A stretch of 64,000 bases of DNA from Ephemerocybe angulata. Taxonomy: Eukaryota > Basidiomycota > Agaricomycetes > Agaricales > Psathyrellaceae. Positions 29,838 to 40,910 of this stretch are shown one piece after another; the first letter of the stretch is position 1; every line of letters begins with the position of its first letter. A model generated the notes under the pieces. The model did not search any database. It was not told where the DNA came from and worked only from the letters and a program-made list of their open reading frames with translations. The DNA lies in the NCBI GenBank assembly GCA_013368325.1, contig JAACJK010000003.1, positions 620,001 to 684,000 on the forward strand. Reading direction: 5' to 3'. The position numbers and the translations under genes are program-made.

Positions 29838-32800
29838 TGCAGCAGCGTTCATGGTGGTTCCGGTGCAAGAGCCGGCGCCGAAATCCCGCGCCCGCGATCA
29901 CTCCGAAAAAGTCCGCCGACGCCATGTTGAACCTTCCAGCTCACCGCCCACGACGACGAGCACCATGTACCTAGCCCAGTCCTCGACGTCCTGCCCCCCT
30001 CCTTTCCTGCCTCGACCATCCCCGCATGCCCTCTCCAGCGCGATTCCAGCCAGGATATGCAGAAATCGGACACGGAGAAGTGGGTTGACGCGCAAAGAAC
30101 TCCTCTGGTCGTCACCGTCGCCGTTGACTTGAAGCCTTCGATTCCTGGGTACGCATCGCGCGTGTCGAGGTTCATATTGGGACGCCATGGCTCTATCAAA
30201 TCCCAACTCGTGGGTACAATCCTCACCAATACCCTACAACCAACATCACAACCGACCTGGCCCAATGTCCGTAAGGCGCCATACGCCTGTGGCCGTATAG
30301 TCGACTCAGAGGGGCTGAAGGGTGCTCGGTGAATAACATGAAATGTATTCCATTTGAGCGGTATGTAGATACATCGAGTGCTCGACTACTAACGAGCCTC
30401 ACCCCGCCGCCTTTGCTAGATTCTGGTACTTGGACTACAAGAAAGGTTAGTACCTTTTTCTGATATGTGGGGAAATGATTCGCTGACCTGCTGCACATCG
30501 AAGACGCACCTATGGCCCGAGTGTCGAGGCTACGCCCTCACGACGACGGCATTCGCTTCCAACCTTGCGCGGGCGCCGATATGTCTGCGTCCGTGTACTC
30601 GGCTGAGTGAGATTGAACTGGTGAGTGAATGTGACACGTCGAAAAGTGGAGAACTGACCACATTTTCAGTCCTATCGATGTGGAGGTCATCGCCTCCACT
30701 GCCCCGCTTCCTCCTTTACGAATTTGCGATGGCCCGAAGTCGTCATGTCGCGCGGCGCGCGTTCTGCCACCGCCGCCGTGTCGGAATGAACGTTGTGGTT
30801 GCAGTCACAGCGCACGTCGGTCGGCCTGGGCATCGTCAGCTGGGTGATTCGGTAGTCGACAACCGCGTGCGTGGGGTGACCGGCCGCGTTGCGCATGGCA
30901 TCCCTTCGGGATCGAGGAGTGCCGTAGCTATTTCGGCGACCACATCGACCGCGAGGTAGTATCCGAGCAAGCTCTTTGGCCTTGGTCCGGCGTTCCACAC
31001 GAGCCCAGAAGGGGCGGAACTACGATCGTAGAGCGCGATGACAGGCAGTCGTCCGCGACGCACAACCAGGCAGGCGGCCCCAACAATGGAAACGGGCCTC
31101 CAACGCCTGGCGTGAATCTCATAGGTGCGATCCTAGTAAACCCCACCCAGGGATGTGTGGGTACGGCCTGATCCAGGTAGGGAGTGGCGGTCCTTATGGT
31201 ATACTTCGCGAGTCGGCGGACGATAACGCACGAGTCGTGTACTTGTATTATGAACGGTGATGTACTTATATTCAGGCCACGTTACCTCAATACCGCTTTC
31301 CTGCTCTCTTGGCTTAGGTGGGAGCGTTGTCTCAATCTCTTTTAAATTTGCTCTCCTGTCTGTGTCGCACGACTCAATACCTCAATCACGTCGTACCAGC
31401 TCGCAAAACCGCAATGTACGTACTATCTTAACCTACTTCTCCCCAACCCCATACTCATGTCGCAGGTCCCGGTGGCAGAGCACGGATCTGGCAAAGATGA
31501 GAAGCCCGTCGGGGCGAAGAGAAGTGGAAGCCATGCGCCACGCCTGATTGCTTTCCTCGCATGGCCGTCGTCATTTGCTGGGGGCACGTTCACGGATCAA
31601 GCCCAGCCAAGGCCGTACTTCGCAGTCATTCATCGCAAGATTCAACTCTGCGCATCGAGAGCGGATAACTCTCGACACGGCGAGAGGTTAACATCGCGCA
31701 ACGGATGCTACGGAGCACAACGTTTGCCTTGCATGCGACCATGGCGTCCCTTATAAGCAACTGATTGGTAGCCTTAGAAGCTATCGGTGGAACAGAGTGA
31801 ACCTGAAGATGGGAGGGGTTATGCGGGAGGATTCGAGGGTTGGATTATGTTGGGGAGCTTGCTATATAGGAGGCTACCCGTACTCTTACACGGCCTGCTT
31901 CACGGCATATGATGACCCTGGAACTCCAGGAGATCCGTTTGATTACAACGCTTGCGTTGCGATAGGCATGTCTCCTGCATGAACGTTGAATCTGCCGGGT
32001 GGTTGGGGTCCCTTTCATCCCGCCCGCAGGACGGCGAACTGAGAACGGTGTTAAGTTCTATAGGGGCCTCAGGGTTTCGCGGTGGATGACAATTGGAGCC
32101 CCTCGTCGAAAGGTTGAGCGCTGAGCGCTCGTTGTTGAATACGTTGATAGATCATAGAAGAACAGCAGTTAAGACAGGAATCACGGGCCGAAGGGGGTAC
32201 ATTGAGGCGATAATGCCCTCACTTGTTTTCCACGTTCTTGTTGACCTTTCCTTTCAATTAAGTCGAGCCTACACGAAACTGTAAGAACCTGTTCTGAAAC
32301 AGAAAGATTGATTCAAGGACGAGTTCCCCGTCACATTGCAATGCCCGCCCACTGACTCGGATTTGAATACCCGGGAAATTACGCGATGCCTAACGAGGTT
32401 TAATCTGACCGTATACGACCTCTTCCATATGTTCTAGCGTGGCGCTAACGTCCTGCCATGTCCCGTCCATGTTCATGGCTCTTTGTCTTTGCACCTCGGT
32501 GACTATTGTGCAGGGGTTTTCAGCTGTTCTGGAACAACTAGGCGCAACTGAACGCACGCTACCCTCGAGGCCTGTCAAATTCACAATAGACCGACCTGCT
32601 GCCAACCCACACTTCCCTTCTATCTCTACGCCAATCCGCATGCCTTCTGTCAAGTGGCGCCTGCCTGAATGGCGGTACAAGGCGGGCGCCTAGTAGAGTT
32701 CAATCTCGGCGCCTATCCCTCCAAATCAGGCGGCACATGACGCGTAAACGGGGCTCCTGACTGGTGGTTTGCAGGGCCTGGAAAGACCTGGAAGGCCGGG

Positions 32801-34160
32801 TACCAGGGTCGCTTACGAAGGGTCAGAGTGGTCGAGTGGGACTACATTAGACCGAGCACCCTCATTCTATTGACTTCTATTGATGCGCTGATGGTCGGCC
32901 AATGCCAAGGTGAGCCTGTTGGACGAGCGGGTACCTTGCGTCTCCAGGTGCCTGTAGGTGCCTGTGTGCGGCTCACCAATTCATAGGCGTCGGCTAATTG
33001 AGCAGTGCCTCATCGCCTCTCATTGCACCGGCTCAGATCTACCAGTTACATCCAATTACCTTCTGTTGTATCACCATTGTACTTCTGGAATCAGAACACG
33101 AAAGGCGATTGGACCCTCTATAGTTGGTTTCAGAAAAATCTATCTATGATATGTCCCCCTTCGAAGCTGCGCAAGCAGCTTCGAACTAGGGTATTGGCGA
33201 GTCTGCAGGATGGGTAGCGGTGAGAGGTTGGAGCGAGCTACTAAGGAGAGGGAAGTGCTAATTTTTTTGTGGCTAAAGCATTCATTCAGAGAGGAGGCTG
33301 CATGGCCTTGTATACCTCTTGCTTGTTAGCAGGTGTGAACAGAACACTGCCTGAAGGCCCAGATGTTCCTGAGGGCGACGAGTGTGGACCACAAGGGGTG
33401 CTTGCACGATTATCCCTCTGTCTTCGATCCATGTCTTCGATCTAGAAGAAATAGGCTACTCAACAGTTTGAAGGTCAACTTAACGTGAAAATGAAGCCTT
33501 CTTATGCGACTTGAATAATATGGGAATGATGAACTTGGGTAGATAAGATTAGATGTCTGAGATGCAATTTGATTCCGGTGCCTGATCGGACTCTGATCGG
33601 AGGCCTGACGGGGCCCGCCGCCGGCCGGCCGCCACTTTGTCGAGATGTTGATATGGGACTCGCCTCACGGGTTACGACAAAACCGCCACATCGCCTTATA
33701 TCGGCTTTGCAACGTACCATCCTGCCTCCTGGTTGCTGCGTGTAAAGGGCGTGGAAAACAAGGAGAAACTCAGAATCACCTGGAGTAGACCCGGCAGAGG
33801 TCGAATACCGAAGTTGGGCTAGGGCTTCCACGATCCACAGCAATGATTCTCCCATTTCTTACCTTATCAAAAGGATGCGCACCACGCGAGAGACCTGCGA
33901 TTTTCTATCCTCTTCCATAGACTGCCCTCGTTTTCATTTCAAGTATGTACCCTAAAAATTTTCAGGTTCTATGCGGCCTGCGTCACTGGCGATCATACAG
34001 GGGCGCCGGGGCCGACCCGGAGGTCCAGAGACCGCCTTCGACTTCCGCTTACAGATTTAGGTCCGCATATGGAGAGCCATTTTTTACAATGTCTGCTCTT
34101 GTCTGCCAATCACAGATTGGAATGACTTTTTGGGCCCACGCAACGTGGGGTACTTCCGTC
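29838..34160. repeat. Remainder of repeat copy R2 and gene-free DNA
   Basis: Homology to R1 resumes at 29821 and can be followed in blocks to about 32000. From there to 34160 I see no coding region, RNA gene or clear repeat. Scattered frames under 120 codons overlap one another on both strands and show no domains. Confidence 0.55.
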
Positions 34161-34165
34161 GAAAG

Positions 34166-34174
34166 GTATATAAA
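34166..34174 (+). promoter_or_regulatory. TATA box of the RlpA-like gene
   Basis: GTATATAAAG lies about 110 nt upstream of ATG 34281, at a usual distance for a basidiomycete promoter. Confidence 0.6.
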
Positions 34175-34280
34175 GAGGGCCCTCGTTGCGCCATGAGATC
34201 CTCGTGCCCTACCTATCCCCCCGCCAGACGCCCTACCCCATCGTCAACTGCGTAGCCTCCAACTCTCCGCACGTAACGCC

Positions 34281-35018
34281 ATGTCTTCTCGAACCCTCTC
34301 TGCGTTCTATTGGCTGTGCCTGTTTGCCACCCTCTTCATGTCCATCTCCGCCTCGCCAGTCCCCTCAAATTCTACGGAACCTAGAGAACTCGAAAAGCGG
34401 GTTACTCGTACCGGTCGGGTACGTCTCTTCCTTCATTCCGCGAGCTCTATCGGAGCTGAAAGGAAACTTTGTCTTTAGGCCACATGGTTCAACGTTGGTA
34501 GGTTACCTTCATGAATTATTGTTGTTTTCCTCGGACCCCAACTGGGCACACAGTACCCGGTCGTCGAGGAGTCCACTGTCAAGTCCCCTGTCTAACTGCG
34601 TTTCATCCGTCTTTCAGGTCTTGGTAACTGCGGAAAAACGAGTAAAGATTCGGACCCCGTCGTTGCGATGAGCAAAGCGTTTTACGACCGCAACGGTGGC
34701 TCAAACTGTGGGCAGGTAAGCATCCATGAAATTGCTGTTATACTTCCCGGACTTTTCGCTCATGATGCGATCATTCATAGTGGGTCGAGATCATCAATAC
34801 TGCGAACGGGAAGAAGGCTTATGGCCAGCTTCTGGATAGCTGCCCCGGCTGCAAGGAGAGTGAACTCGGTAAGCTAGTTGTCGTAGTCGCGCCCCTCTGT
34901 CGTTTACTTACCGACGATCCCAGACATCTCCCCATCATTATTCAAAAAGTTCGCTCCCCTGGACAACGGCATCTTCACTGCTCAGTGGCACTTCATGGCC
35001 AAGGGGTGGAGTCCTTGA
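34281..35018 (+). CDS. Secreted RlpA-like double-psi beta-barrel protein
   Basis: Five exons, 34281-34418, 34479-34497, 34618-34715, 34781-34868 and 34924-35018, join in phase to 145 aa. Exon 2 is only 19 nt. An N-terminal signal peptide (FYWLCLFATLFMSISASPVP) is followed by a KR site (LEKRVTRTGR) that may be a propeptide cleavage point. The core reads ATWFNVGLGNCG, DPVVAMSKAFYD, NCGQWVEIINT, LLDSCPGCKESELDISPSLF and FTAQWHF. These are the conserved Cys, Asp and hydrophobic positions of the double-psi beta-barrel found in RlpA, expansin-like and riboflavin-aldehyde-forming-enzyme-like fungal proteins. The catalytic-type Asp (LLDSC) is present. It is probably extracellular and acts on or binds cell-wall polysaccharide; the precise role is unknown. 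Confidence 0.88.
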
Positions 35019-35527
35019 ACTTCCTCGTGAATGTTCTCGTTCCCATTTCTCTCTTTATCCCCCTCTGCTCTCCGTGCTGTCCACGCTTCCACTTTCGTTT
35101 CATATCTTTTTTTATTTCGGTCCTTCTTTTCCTCGGTCTTATCTGGTTCACCCATCTAGAAGCTTTCTTGGTCATCTCTTGGTTTATCTCGTCCTGCTCA
35201 TTTCCTTCCTCACCTCCGCGATTTCCACTGTCATCGCCATAGAGATCTGTACCACTCAGGGCGCTGCGCGCTCGAGGGGTGATTGATTCGCCCCCGTGTC
35301 CATACACGAAGTAGTAGCCAAACTCAAAATGTACCCATATCACCGTTCCGCCTTAGACTATCCTAAATGACACTTCGATTGTCCAAACTCCAGGCATATC
35401 ATTACCCTTCCTGATCATGCGGTTGTGAGAGGGGAGAGCAAGACGTTGGATTTGTACGAGATCGAGGACGCAGCCTAGAAGCTTCAAATGAACGCTTTAC
35501 AGTTCCGGTGTCCACTTAAACTCTAGA
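35019..35527. other. Intergenic region between convergent genes
   Basis: The RlpA-like gene and GST 1 converge here. It contains pyrimidine-rich DNA (about 35040-35230) and nothing else recognisable. Confidence 0.5.
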
Positions 35528-36350
35528 CTAGTACACTTGACTATATGGCTTAATCTGCCCCCAAAGCACCGCCCACCTGCCCTCATCCCACTGTGCAAGA
35601 CGCTTCCATTGCTCACTATCCTCTCCCACAGCAGCGACAAACCACGCTATCCCAGAGCCTAATATAATGTCAGGGAGGGTAATCTTAGCACCCATTACCC
35701 AAGGTCCGTGTCCGCTGGAGTTCCTGAACCAAGCACCCACATCTCCGAGAGCTTCCTCGCCCTTTGCCCACAATCCAGCTTGTAACTGTGCATTTTCTAA
35801 AAATGCTTCGACGGAGAACTTCACTTTGGTCTCGAACGTCTTCCGATATTTATCAGCGCTTTCCCCGTCCAGGTGTGCGATGACGGTGGGAGCTATCAAA
35901 GCCCACACGGGGCGCAGGGCGTTTTGGAAACCTTGTTCGAAGGCTGCCAGGAGGACGCCTGCAGGCAGGCCGGGGATCGCCCCGAGCTGAGGTGTCTCCG
36001 GGTAGGCTTCATCTAGGTATTTCAGGATTTTAGTGGAATCGGAGATCTTGGCATTTGTGGAGGCGTCGTAGATCGCGGGGATGGTGTAGCGAGCGCTCCC
36101 ATCTGTTGCAACCTCGCTCGGTGGGATGTCGAGTTCCTTTAACCGCTGTTCAATCTCGGAGTATTGCAGCCATTCTGTTTTGTGTTCAAGTCCCTTGATG
36201 TTGAGTGCAAGTCTGCTCCACGAAAGGTTTCCAAGACACTTGTTACTCATGGGCAAGTCGGGGTAAGCGGCGGGCATACCTGACTCTCCAGGTGTATCGA
36301 GATAAGCTCCTTCCAGGGAGCCTCGTGTCGAAATCATACAAAGTGATCAT
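35528..36350 (-). CDS. Glutathione S-transferase, etherase-like (GST 1)
   Basis: Exon 1 is 36350-36280 (71 nt) and exon 2 is 36212-35528, giving 251 aa. The 71-nt first exon encodes MITLYDFDTRLPGRSLSRY and joins RLALNIKGLEHKTEWLQYSEIE. This is a thioredoxin-fold N-domain with the SDSTKILKYLDEAYP glutathione-binding segment. The C-terminal all-helical domain follows, ending in the MGAKITLPDIILGSGIAW motif that caps GST domains. The N-terminal pattern fits fungal etherase-type (LigE-like) GSTs used in detoxification and aromatic-ether handling; the class assignment is inference. A tandem paralogue lies 1.1 kb upstream with an identical exon layout. The ATG at 36350 was chosen because the in-exon-2 frame lacks the GST start. 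Confidence 0.85.
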
Positions 36351-37447
36351 CCTGTCTGGTGTTGTGGGGGAGACTGTGAACGCTGGGGTTGAAGTTGTGA
36401 CAACTCATTTGAACAAATGTATAGTTCTAAAGTGACTCATATATGTCAGTGAGTCAGGTCCTGCTGCGTTTTCAATGTCATCCTCAACGAGGCCTGTCAG
36501 ATTTTGACAAGACAGAGTGCACGACCCAGATCGAAGTCAGCGTCCACATGCCTGATCATGACCATGCTGAAGGCGCTCCGCAAAGCAATAAGCAAGCAGC
36601 GAGCCAGATGAGATCAATATCACGGAGAGGCTGACTCCGGGCTCCATGGAAAGCGACACGCCTGTGCGACTTGGTTTTTCACTTGTGGACGGCCTAACCT
36701 GGACCTAGGCTTTTTCTCCCTATACTTATGCCATATCACAGCATACTATTTGCAGAGGATCAACTTCCAGAAGATTTCGTCCCCACCAGCCTCGGTATAT
36801 CCTGAAGTAAAATACATCAAATTACTACCAAGCTACGTGTAAACGATACCCTGATGCCCGTTGATCAACCGTGGTCTTTCACAGCCCATGTGCAAAAGAG
36901 AGTCTTCTATACCTCACTTTAGATCACCCTATTAACATCATGAGCCATCGATGCGGCGTGCCAAGGAGCTCCGTCAGCCCGGGCGCTTATCAATCACCCG
37001 CGGGGCGCATCCTCCTTCGAAACCAGGATGCGCCACTATTGAACTGGCCTTTCAATTAATAGACAGTAGAGCTCATTGCAGATTAAGTCTCGTAGTCTGG
37101 CTGTTCGGGTCAACCCGCAGGCTTCCCGCTATCAAGGAAAAAGGGTCCCCAGATATATTGGGCGCTTAAATTCGATCATAGAGGTGGAACAACGCAGATC
37201 ATCGTGTCTAGATAGACTCAACAGACACAATCTTCGATGTTTGAAATCCCTTAAACCACCACAAAGAGAACGACAAAAACCCACTTGAGTACATATGCTG
37301 TAGTCCGAGCCGAGGCGTGGATAGTTTCATTTGTGTGTACGCAATCGCCACATCGCACCGACCTGCCGTCAGCATCATGATATCGATCTACAGCCGATCG
37401 GCAAGTACCCCGCGTACAGCCCCGCACTATCTAAGTTAATCCTTTAT
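36351..37447. other. Intergenic region upstream of GST 1
   Basis: No gene was found in these 1.1 kb. Two copies of GGGCGCTTA occur here (about 36980 and 37160). The minus-strand side nearest 36350 should hold the GST 1 promoter. Confidence 0.5.
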
Positions 37448-38292
37448 CTACATGGCCCGAGTGTACTGCCCCATCTGGTCCCAGAGTACCCCCCATCTGC
37501 CGTCGTTCCATTCGCCAATGATCTGCTTCCATAGTCGATCGTCTTTCCCTAGGATAGAGCAAGCAAATGCTAGCACTGTGCCTAGCTCAATGTCAGCCAG
37601 TGTCACGGCCTCTCCCAAAGCCCATGCTCCTCCGTGAATCTTCTTCGCGCTCTGGAGCCATTCATCCGCAACGTCAAAGGCTTCACGGGCCTTTGCAAGG
37701 CACTGTCCCCGGGCAGCATCGTTTTCCATCCACTCCTCAACCGACATCCCGTTCGCCGCTTGGACTCTGGCCCGGTACTTTGCAGCGTCCTCGCCTTCAA
37801 GACCCTCAAGAACGATCTTCGGAGCTATGACCCTCCAGAGGAGCCTTATCATCGATGCCGGGGTACCCCACGCAGGGGCGAACGCCTCTGCCACAAAAGA
37901 CTCCAACTGAGGGTCGCCATTTGGTTGAGAAAGCAATTGAGGTGTGTCTGGGTACGTCTCGTCTAGGTACTTCAGTATCGCTCTTGAGTCGGATACCTTG
38001 GTATCGGTGGAAGAGTCGTATATCCCAGGGACGGTGTGGTACGTGCCGAAGTGGTTTGGAGCTGTAGAGCTGGGCGGAAGTCCTAGCTCCTTCAGCTGTT
38101 GCTCAATCTTGGAGAACGAGATCCAGTGGGTTTGGTGCTTGAGTCCTTTGATGTTCAATGCAAGCCTGTATGTTGGATATCAGTATGATGGGTAAGGGAG
38201 TCAAGCCATCAATAGAGACACCTTATCTTCCACACAAAGGGGGAGAGCGTTGTTCCGGGAAGTTTGGTCTTGAAATCGTAGAGAGTGATCAT
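37448..38292 (-). CDS. Glutathione S-transferase, etherase-like (GST 2)
   Basis: Exon 1 is 38292-38222 (71 nt, MITLYDFKTKLPGTTLSPF...) and exon 2 is 38165-37448, giving 262 aa. The intron position is the same as in GST 1, splitting an Arg codon after VWKI. Shared motifs include LALNIKGLKHQTHW, VPGIYDSST, SDSRAILKYLDETYPDTPQ and LGEAVTLADIELGTVLAFA. GST 2 has about 11 more residues than GST 1, around the interdomain region (EGLEGEDAAKYRAR). It clearly arose from the same ancestor as GST 1 by tandem duplication. The role is probably cytosolic conjugation or ether cleavage; the substrate is unknown. A TATATA-like element sits about 45 nt upstream (near 38337). Confidence 0.86.
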
Positions 38293-38574
38293 GTCGAACC
38301 CACTGGGACGTACCCGATTCCCAAGAATCTGACCTACTATATATGCTTTTGCACGGCTTCGCAGGGCCAGAACATCCAAAGAACATCACTTCGGCGTTAT
38401 ATTACAAACCTGCCTTCCCCATGCCAGTCTTCGGCTTCCAGACGGAATCCCTTTGGGGGATCCGCCCAATTGGACAACAACAAGGGACAGTACAATACAG
38501 ATTACTCGTGGACTGGCAGTACTCCAACAAAAATCAAGAAAATTACTTTCATCCAGCGTTCAATGGAACTTTCT

Positions 38575-40030
38575 CTACTTCTGAATCGTCGGAGTTATAG
38601 GTTTCGCAATGGGCCATCTTTCCAAGTGCCCACTCGTGGCGTGAAGGTGGCTCTGTTTCACTCCGTCTCCCTGTTAAAAGATCGAATTCATGAGTACGGG
38701 GACTTCGATGGCAACATGGGACGCGACGCACAATCATATAGTGCGGGAACCCAGGGTTGAAAGGTACAGCAGACTCAATGGCCTTCAGGTGCTCGTCGGT
38801 GAGCGAGATATCCAGGGCTTCGAGATTCGACACGAGATGTTCCACCTTCCTCCCACCAATGATGGGGAACACGAATTGCGTTTTATGCATCACGTACGCG
38901 ATGGCGACTGCAGTGCAGAAAACATCATGAATACGCGAGCAAGGGGGTGAGAGACGAGGCGGCTCACCAGCGCGAATACTCTTTGCGCCAAGCTCCTGCG
39001 CAATGTTCTCCAAAACCTTGCAAACACTCTTCTCTGTCTCGTTTCTCAACCAGTCCGAGCTGAAAGCCGTCCTCCCAACCTCGTTGGCCTTGATGCGGCT
39101 CTCTTCCTCTGCGTCCGTGCGAATCTTCCCCTCGGCGAGGACGCTCCATGGTGCCAGGGCCATACCCTCATAACGTGCCATGGGGATAATATCCCTCTCG
39201 AATGAGCGTTCCACCACATTCCAGAGCCCTTGATAGACACAGAAGGGTGTCAATCCGTGGTCTCTGGCGTATTGATTCGCGGCTGATACCACCCAAGCAG
39301 GTGCATCAGAAATGCCCTAGCGGAAAGGTTTCGTCAGTCCATAGGAAAAACATAACGGCTAGACTACACGTACGAGATATAGGACCTTGTGAGATGTGAC
39401 GAAGGAATGCAGGGCTTGCATCACTTCAGGAATGCTGGTATCGTAGTCCCACCAATGGACATAGAAGAGGTCGATATAGGTTGTCCTAAGATTCTTGAGA
39501 GACGCTTCAAGAGAGATGTGCATAGACTTGGCACTATTCCCTCCGTAGAAGACTTTCTGCGCCACAGAATCGTCAAGATTCTTGGGATTGCCAGAGTACT
39601 TGGAAATATCAGGGCTGTGAGCGGTAATTACTAGTTGCTTCAATGAAAGAGACACATACCTTGGTAGCAATGAAAAGTTGATCTCGGATACCTCTCTTCT
39701 CCGCCCATTCGCCAATAAACTTTTCAGACGATTCTTTCTGGCTATCGCGCGAGAGGTCCTCAATCAGCCTGGTCCAAGTCCAACGATTCGCAGAACAACT
39801 TACTATAAGTTGGCCGTATCGATATTGTTACCACCAAGGTCGAAATAGGCATCAAGCAGCTTGAAACTATCCTCCTTGTTCATCGACCCCATACCATACT
39901 CTTCCCACTTATCGCCAATGCTCATACCCCCAAGGATGATAGGCGAGACATGCACCCCCGCCATGGTGCTAAACTTGCGGTAGTGTCCAAGCTTGGACTT
40001 GGGAGGAGGAGGGGGCGCAAAAACTGACAT
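38575..40030 (-). CDS. Aldo-keto reductase, aryl-alcohol dehydrogenase type (AKR 1)
   Basis: Six exons: 40030-39804, 39741-39660, 39598-39374, 39316-38968, 38907-38732 and 38670-38575, giving 384 aa. The NAD(P)H-dependent AKR tetrad is visible: Asp in NIDTAN, Tyr completed across intron 1 (NLYQ), Lys in LFIATK and His in YVHWWD. A beta-barrel pattern (SPIILGGMSIGDKW, ISLEASLKNLRTTYIDLF, GISDAPAWV, PIIGGRKVEHL) marks the aryl-alcohol dehydrogenase-like group, which reduces aromatic aldehydes in lignin-degrading fungi; the substrate is inferred. The first five exons have exactly the lengths of AKR 2 (50555-52007), so the two are paralogues. Confidence 0.9.
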
Positions 40031-40099
40031 GAGAGGAAAGGCTGTGAATGGGGAAGAAAGCTAGGCTGGGCTTCCTCATCATAGTGGCCTTGCGTGGCC

Positions 40100-40107
40100 T
40101 TTTATAC
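40100..40107 (-). promoter_or_regulatory. TATA box of AKR 1
   Basis: The minus strand reads TATAAAAGG about 72 nt upstream of ATG 40030. Confidence 0.6.
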
Positions 40108-40910
40108 AGCTCAAGGCTGCTGGTCCTTGTCACCAACTCGAGCAACTGAGATACGAAGTTCGGAAGTTCGGAAGTTCGTTGAGTGGTATCTGAGTAATGA
40201 TTCGTAAGTCGGTTTCTTGTGAAGGAAGTCTAGACTGGCCCAATGTACACATTCCATGCAGTTGAAACGGTTCCACCCAAGTTCCACCACATCCGAGTCG
40301 CGCTGCTGCCCTTTCCATCTCAACTGATTACACTCGTCCCTTGGGGTCAAGCAATGCAGTTCGGCGTTCGAGCAATCCCTGAAGGAAGTGGGCTTTCACT
40401 ACCTCTATATCTGCGGAGGTTCACCACTCTGCCGGTGAACGATCCAGCGTCTCTTCAAGGTACACAACCAATCTTCAAGCTTCAAGACGGAAGACCCTAT
40501 CAGACGGCTGGTCCACCTATGATGCCAGTTCCAATTCGCATCATGGACCTTTGGAATATTCTGGTGAGGATGTGTAAGACAAAGAACAAAGACCCTGAGC
40601 AGGACCAGATAGATCATAGATGAGTAAGAGCAACAGCAAAGCCACGCAGTCCCTTTTGCGGTGAGCATTCCAATATTCCCACGTTATATGGGCGCCTAAA
40701 GTACGAACTGATAAAGGTTGAAATGCGTTTATTGAGTTCAACGAGACGTTCATTACTACGAAGCAGCTACTACAGATACACTAACAAATTCGAAAGCGAA
40801 AACAAAACCAATGAATGCTAATAAATCGATAACTTTTTGTTGAAAGGAAAAGGAGAAACACGAACATCGCCAGTGGCACATACTAAGATAAAAATACAAC
40901 ACAGTCCCCA
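40108..40910. other. Intergenic region between AKR 1 and Rif1-like 1
   Basis: This is the upstream region of AKR 1 and the 3' flank of Rif1-like gene 1. A short direct repeat (GTTCGGAAGTTCGGAAGTTCG, trimmed here to its GTTCGGAA unit) lies near 40157-40177, and one GGGCGCCTAA motif lies near 40690. No gene was found. Confidence 0.5.

Noticed and set aside
30465..30998. Overlapping frames of 100-164 codons on both strands
   Set aside because: GC-rich chance frames, unsupported by any motif, splice pattern or conservation with repeat copy R1.
32390..32693. Opposed 85-95-codon frames, one with a vague MRIGVEIE amidoligase-like start
   Set aside because: Too short, no supporting exons or further motifs, lies in gene-free DNA.
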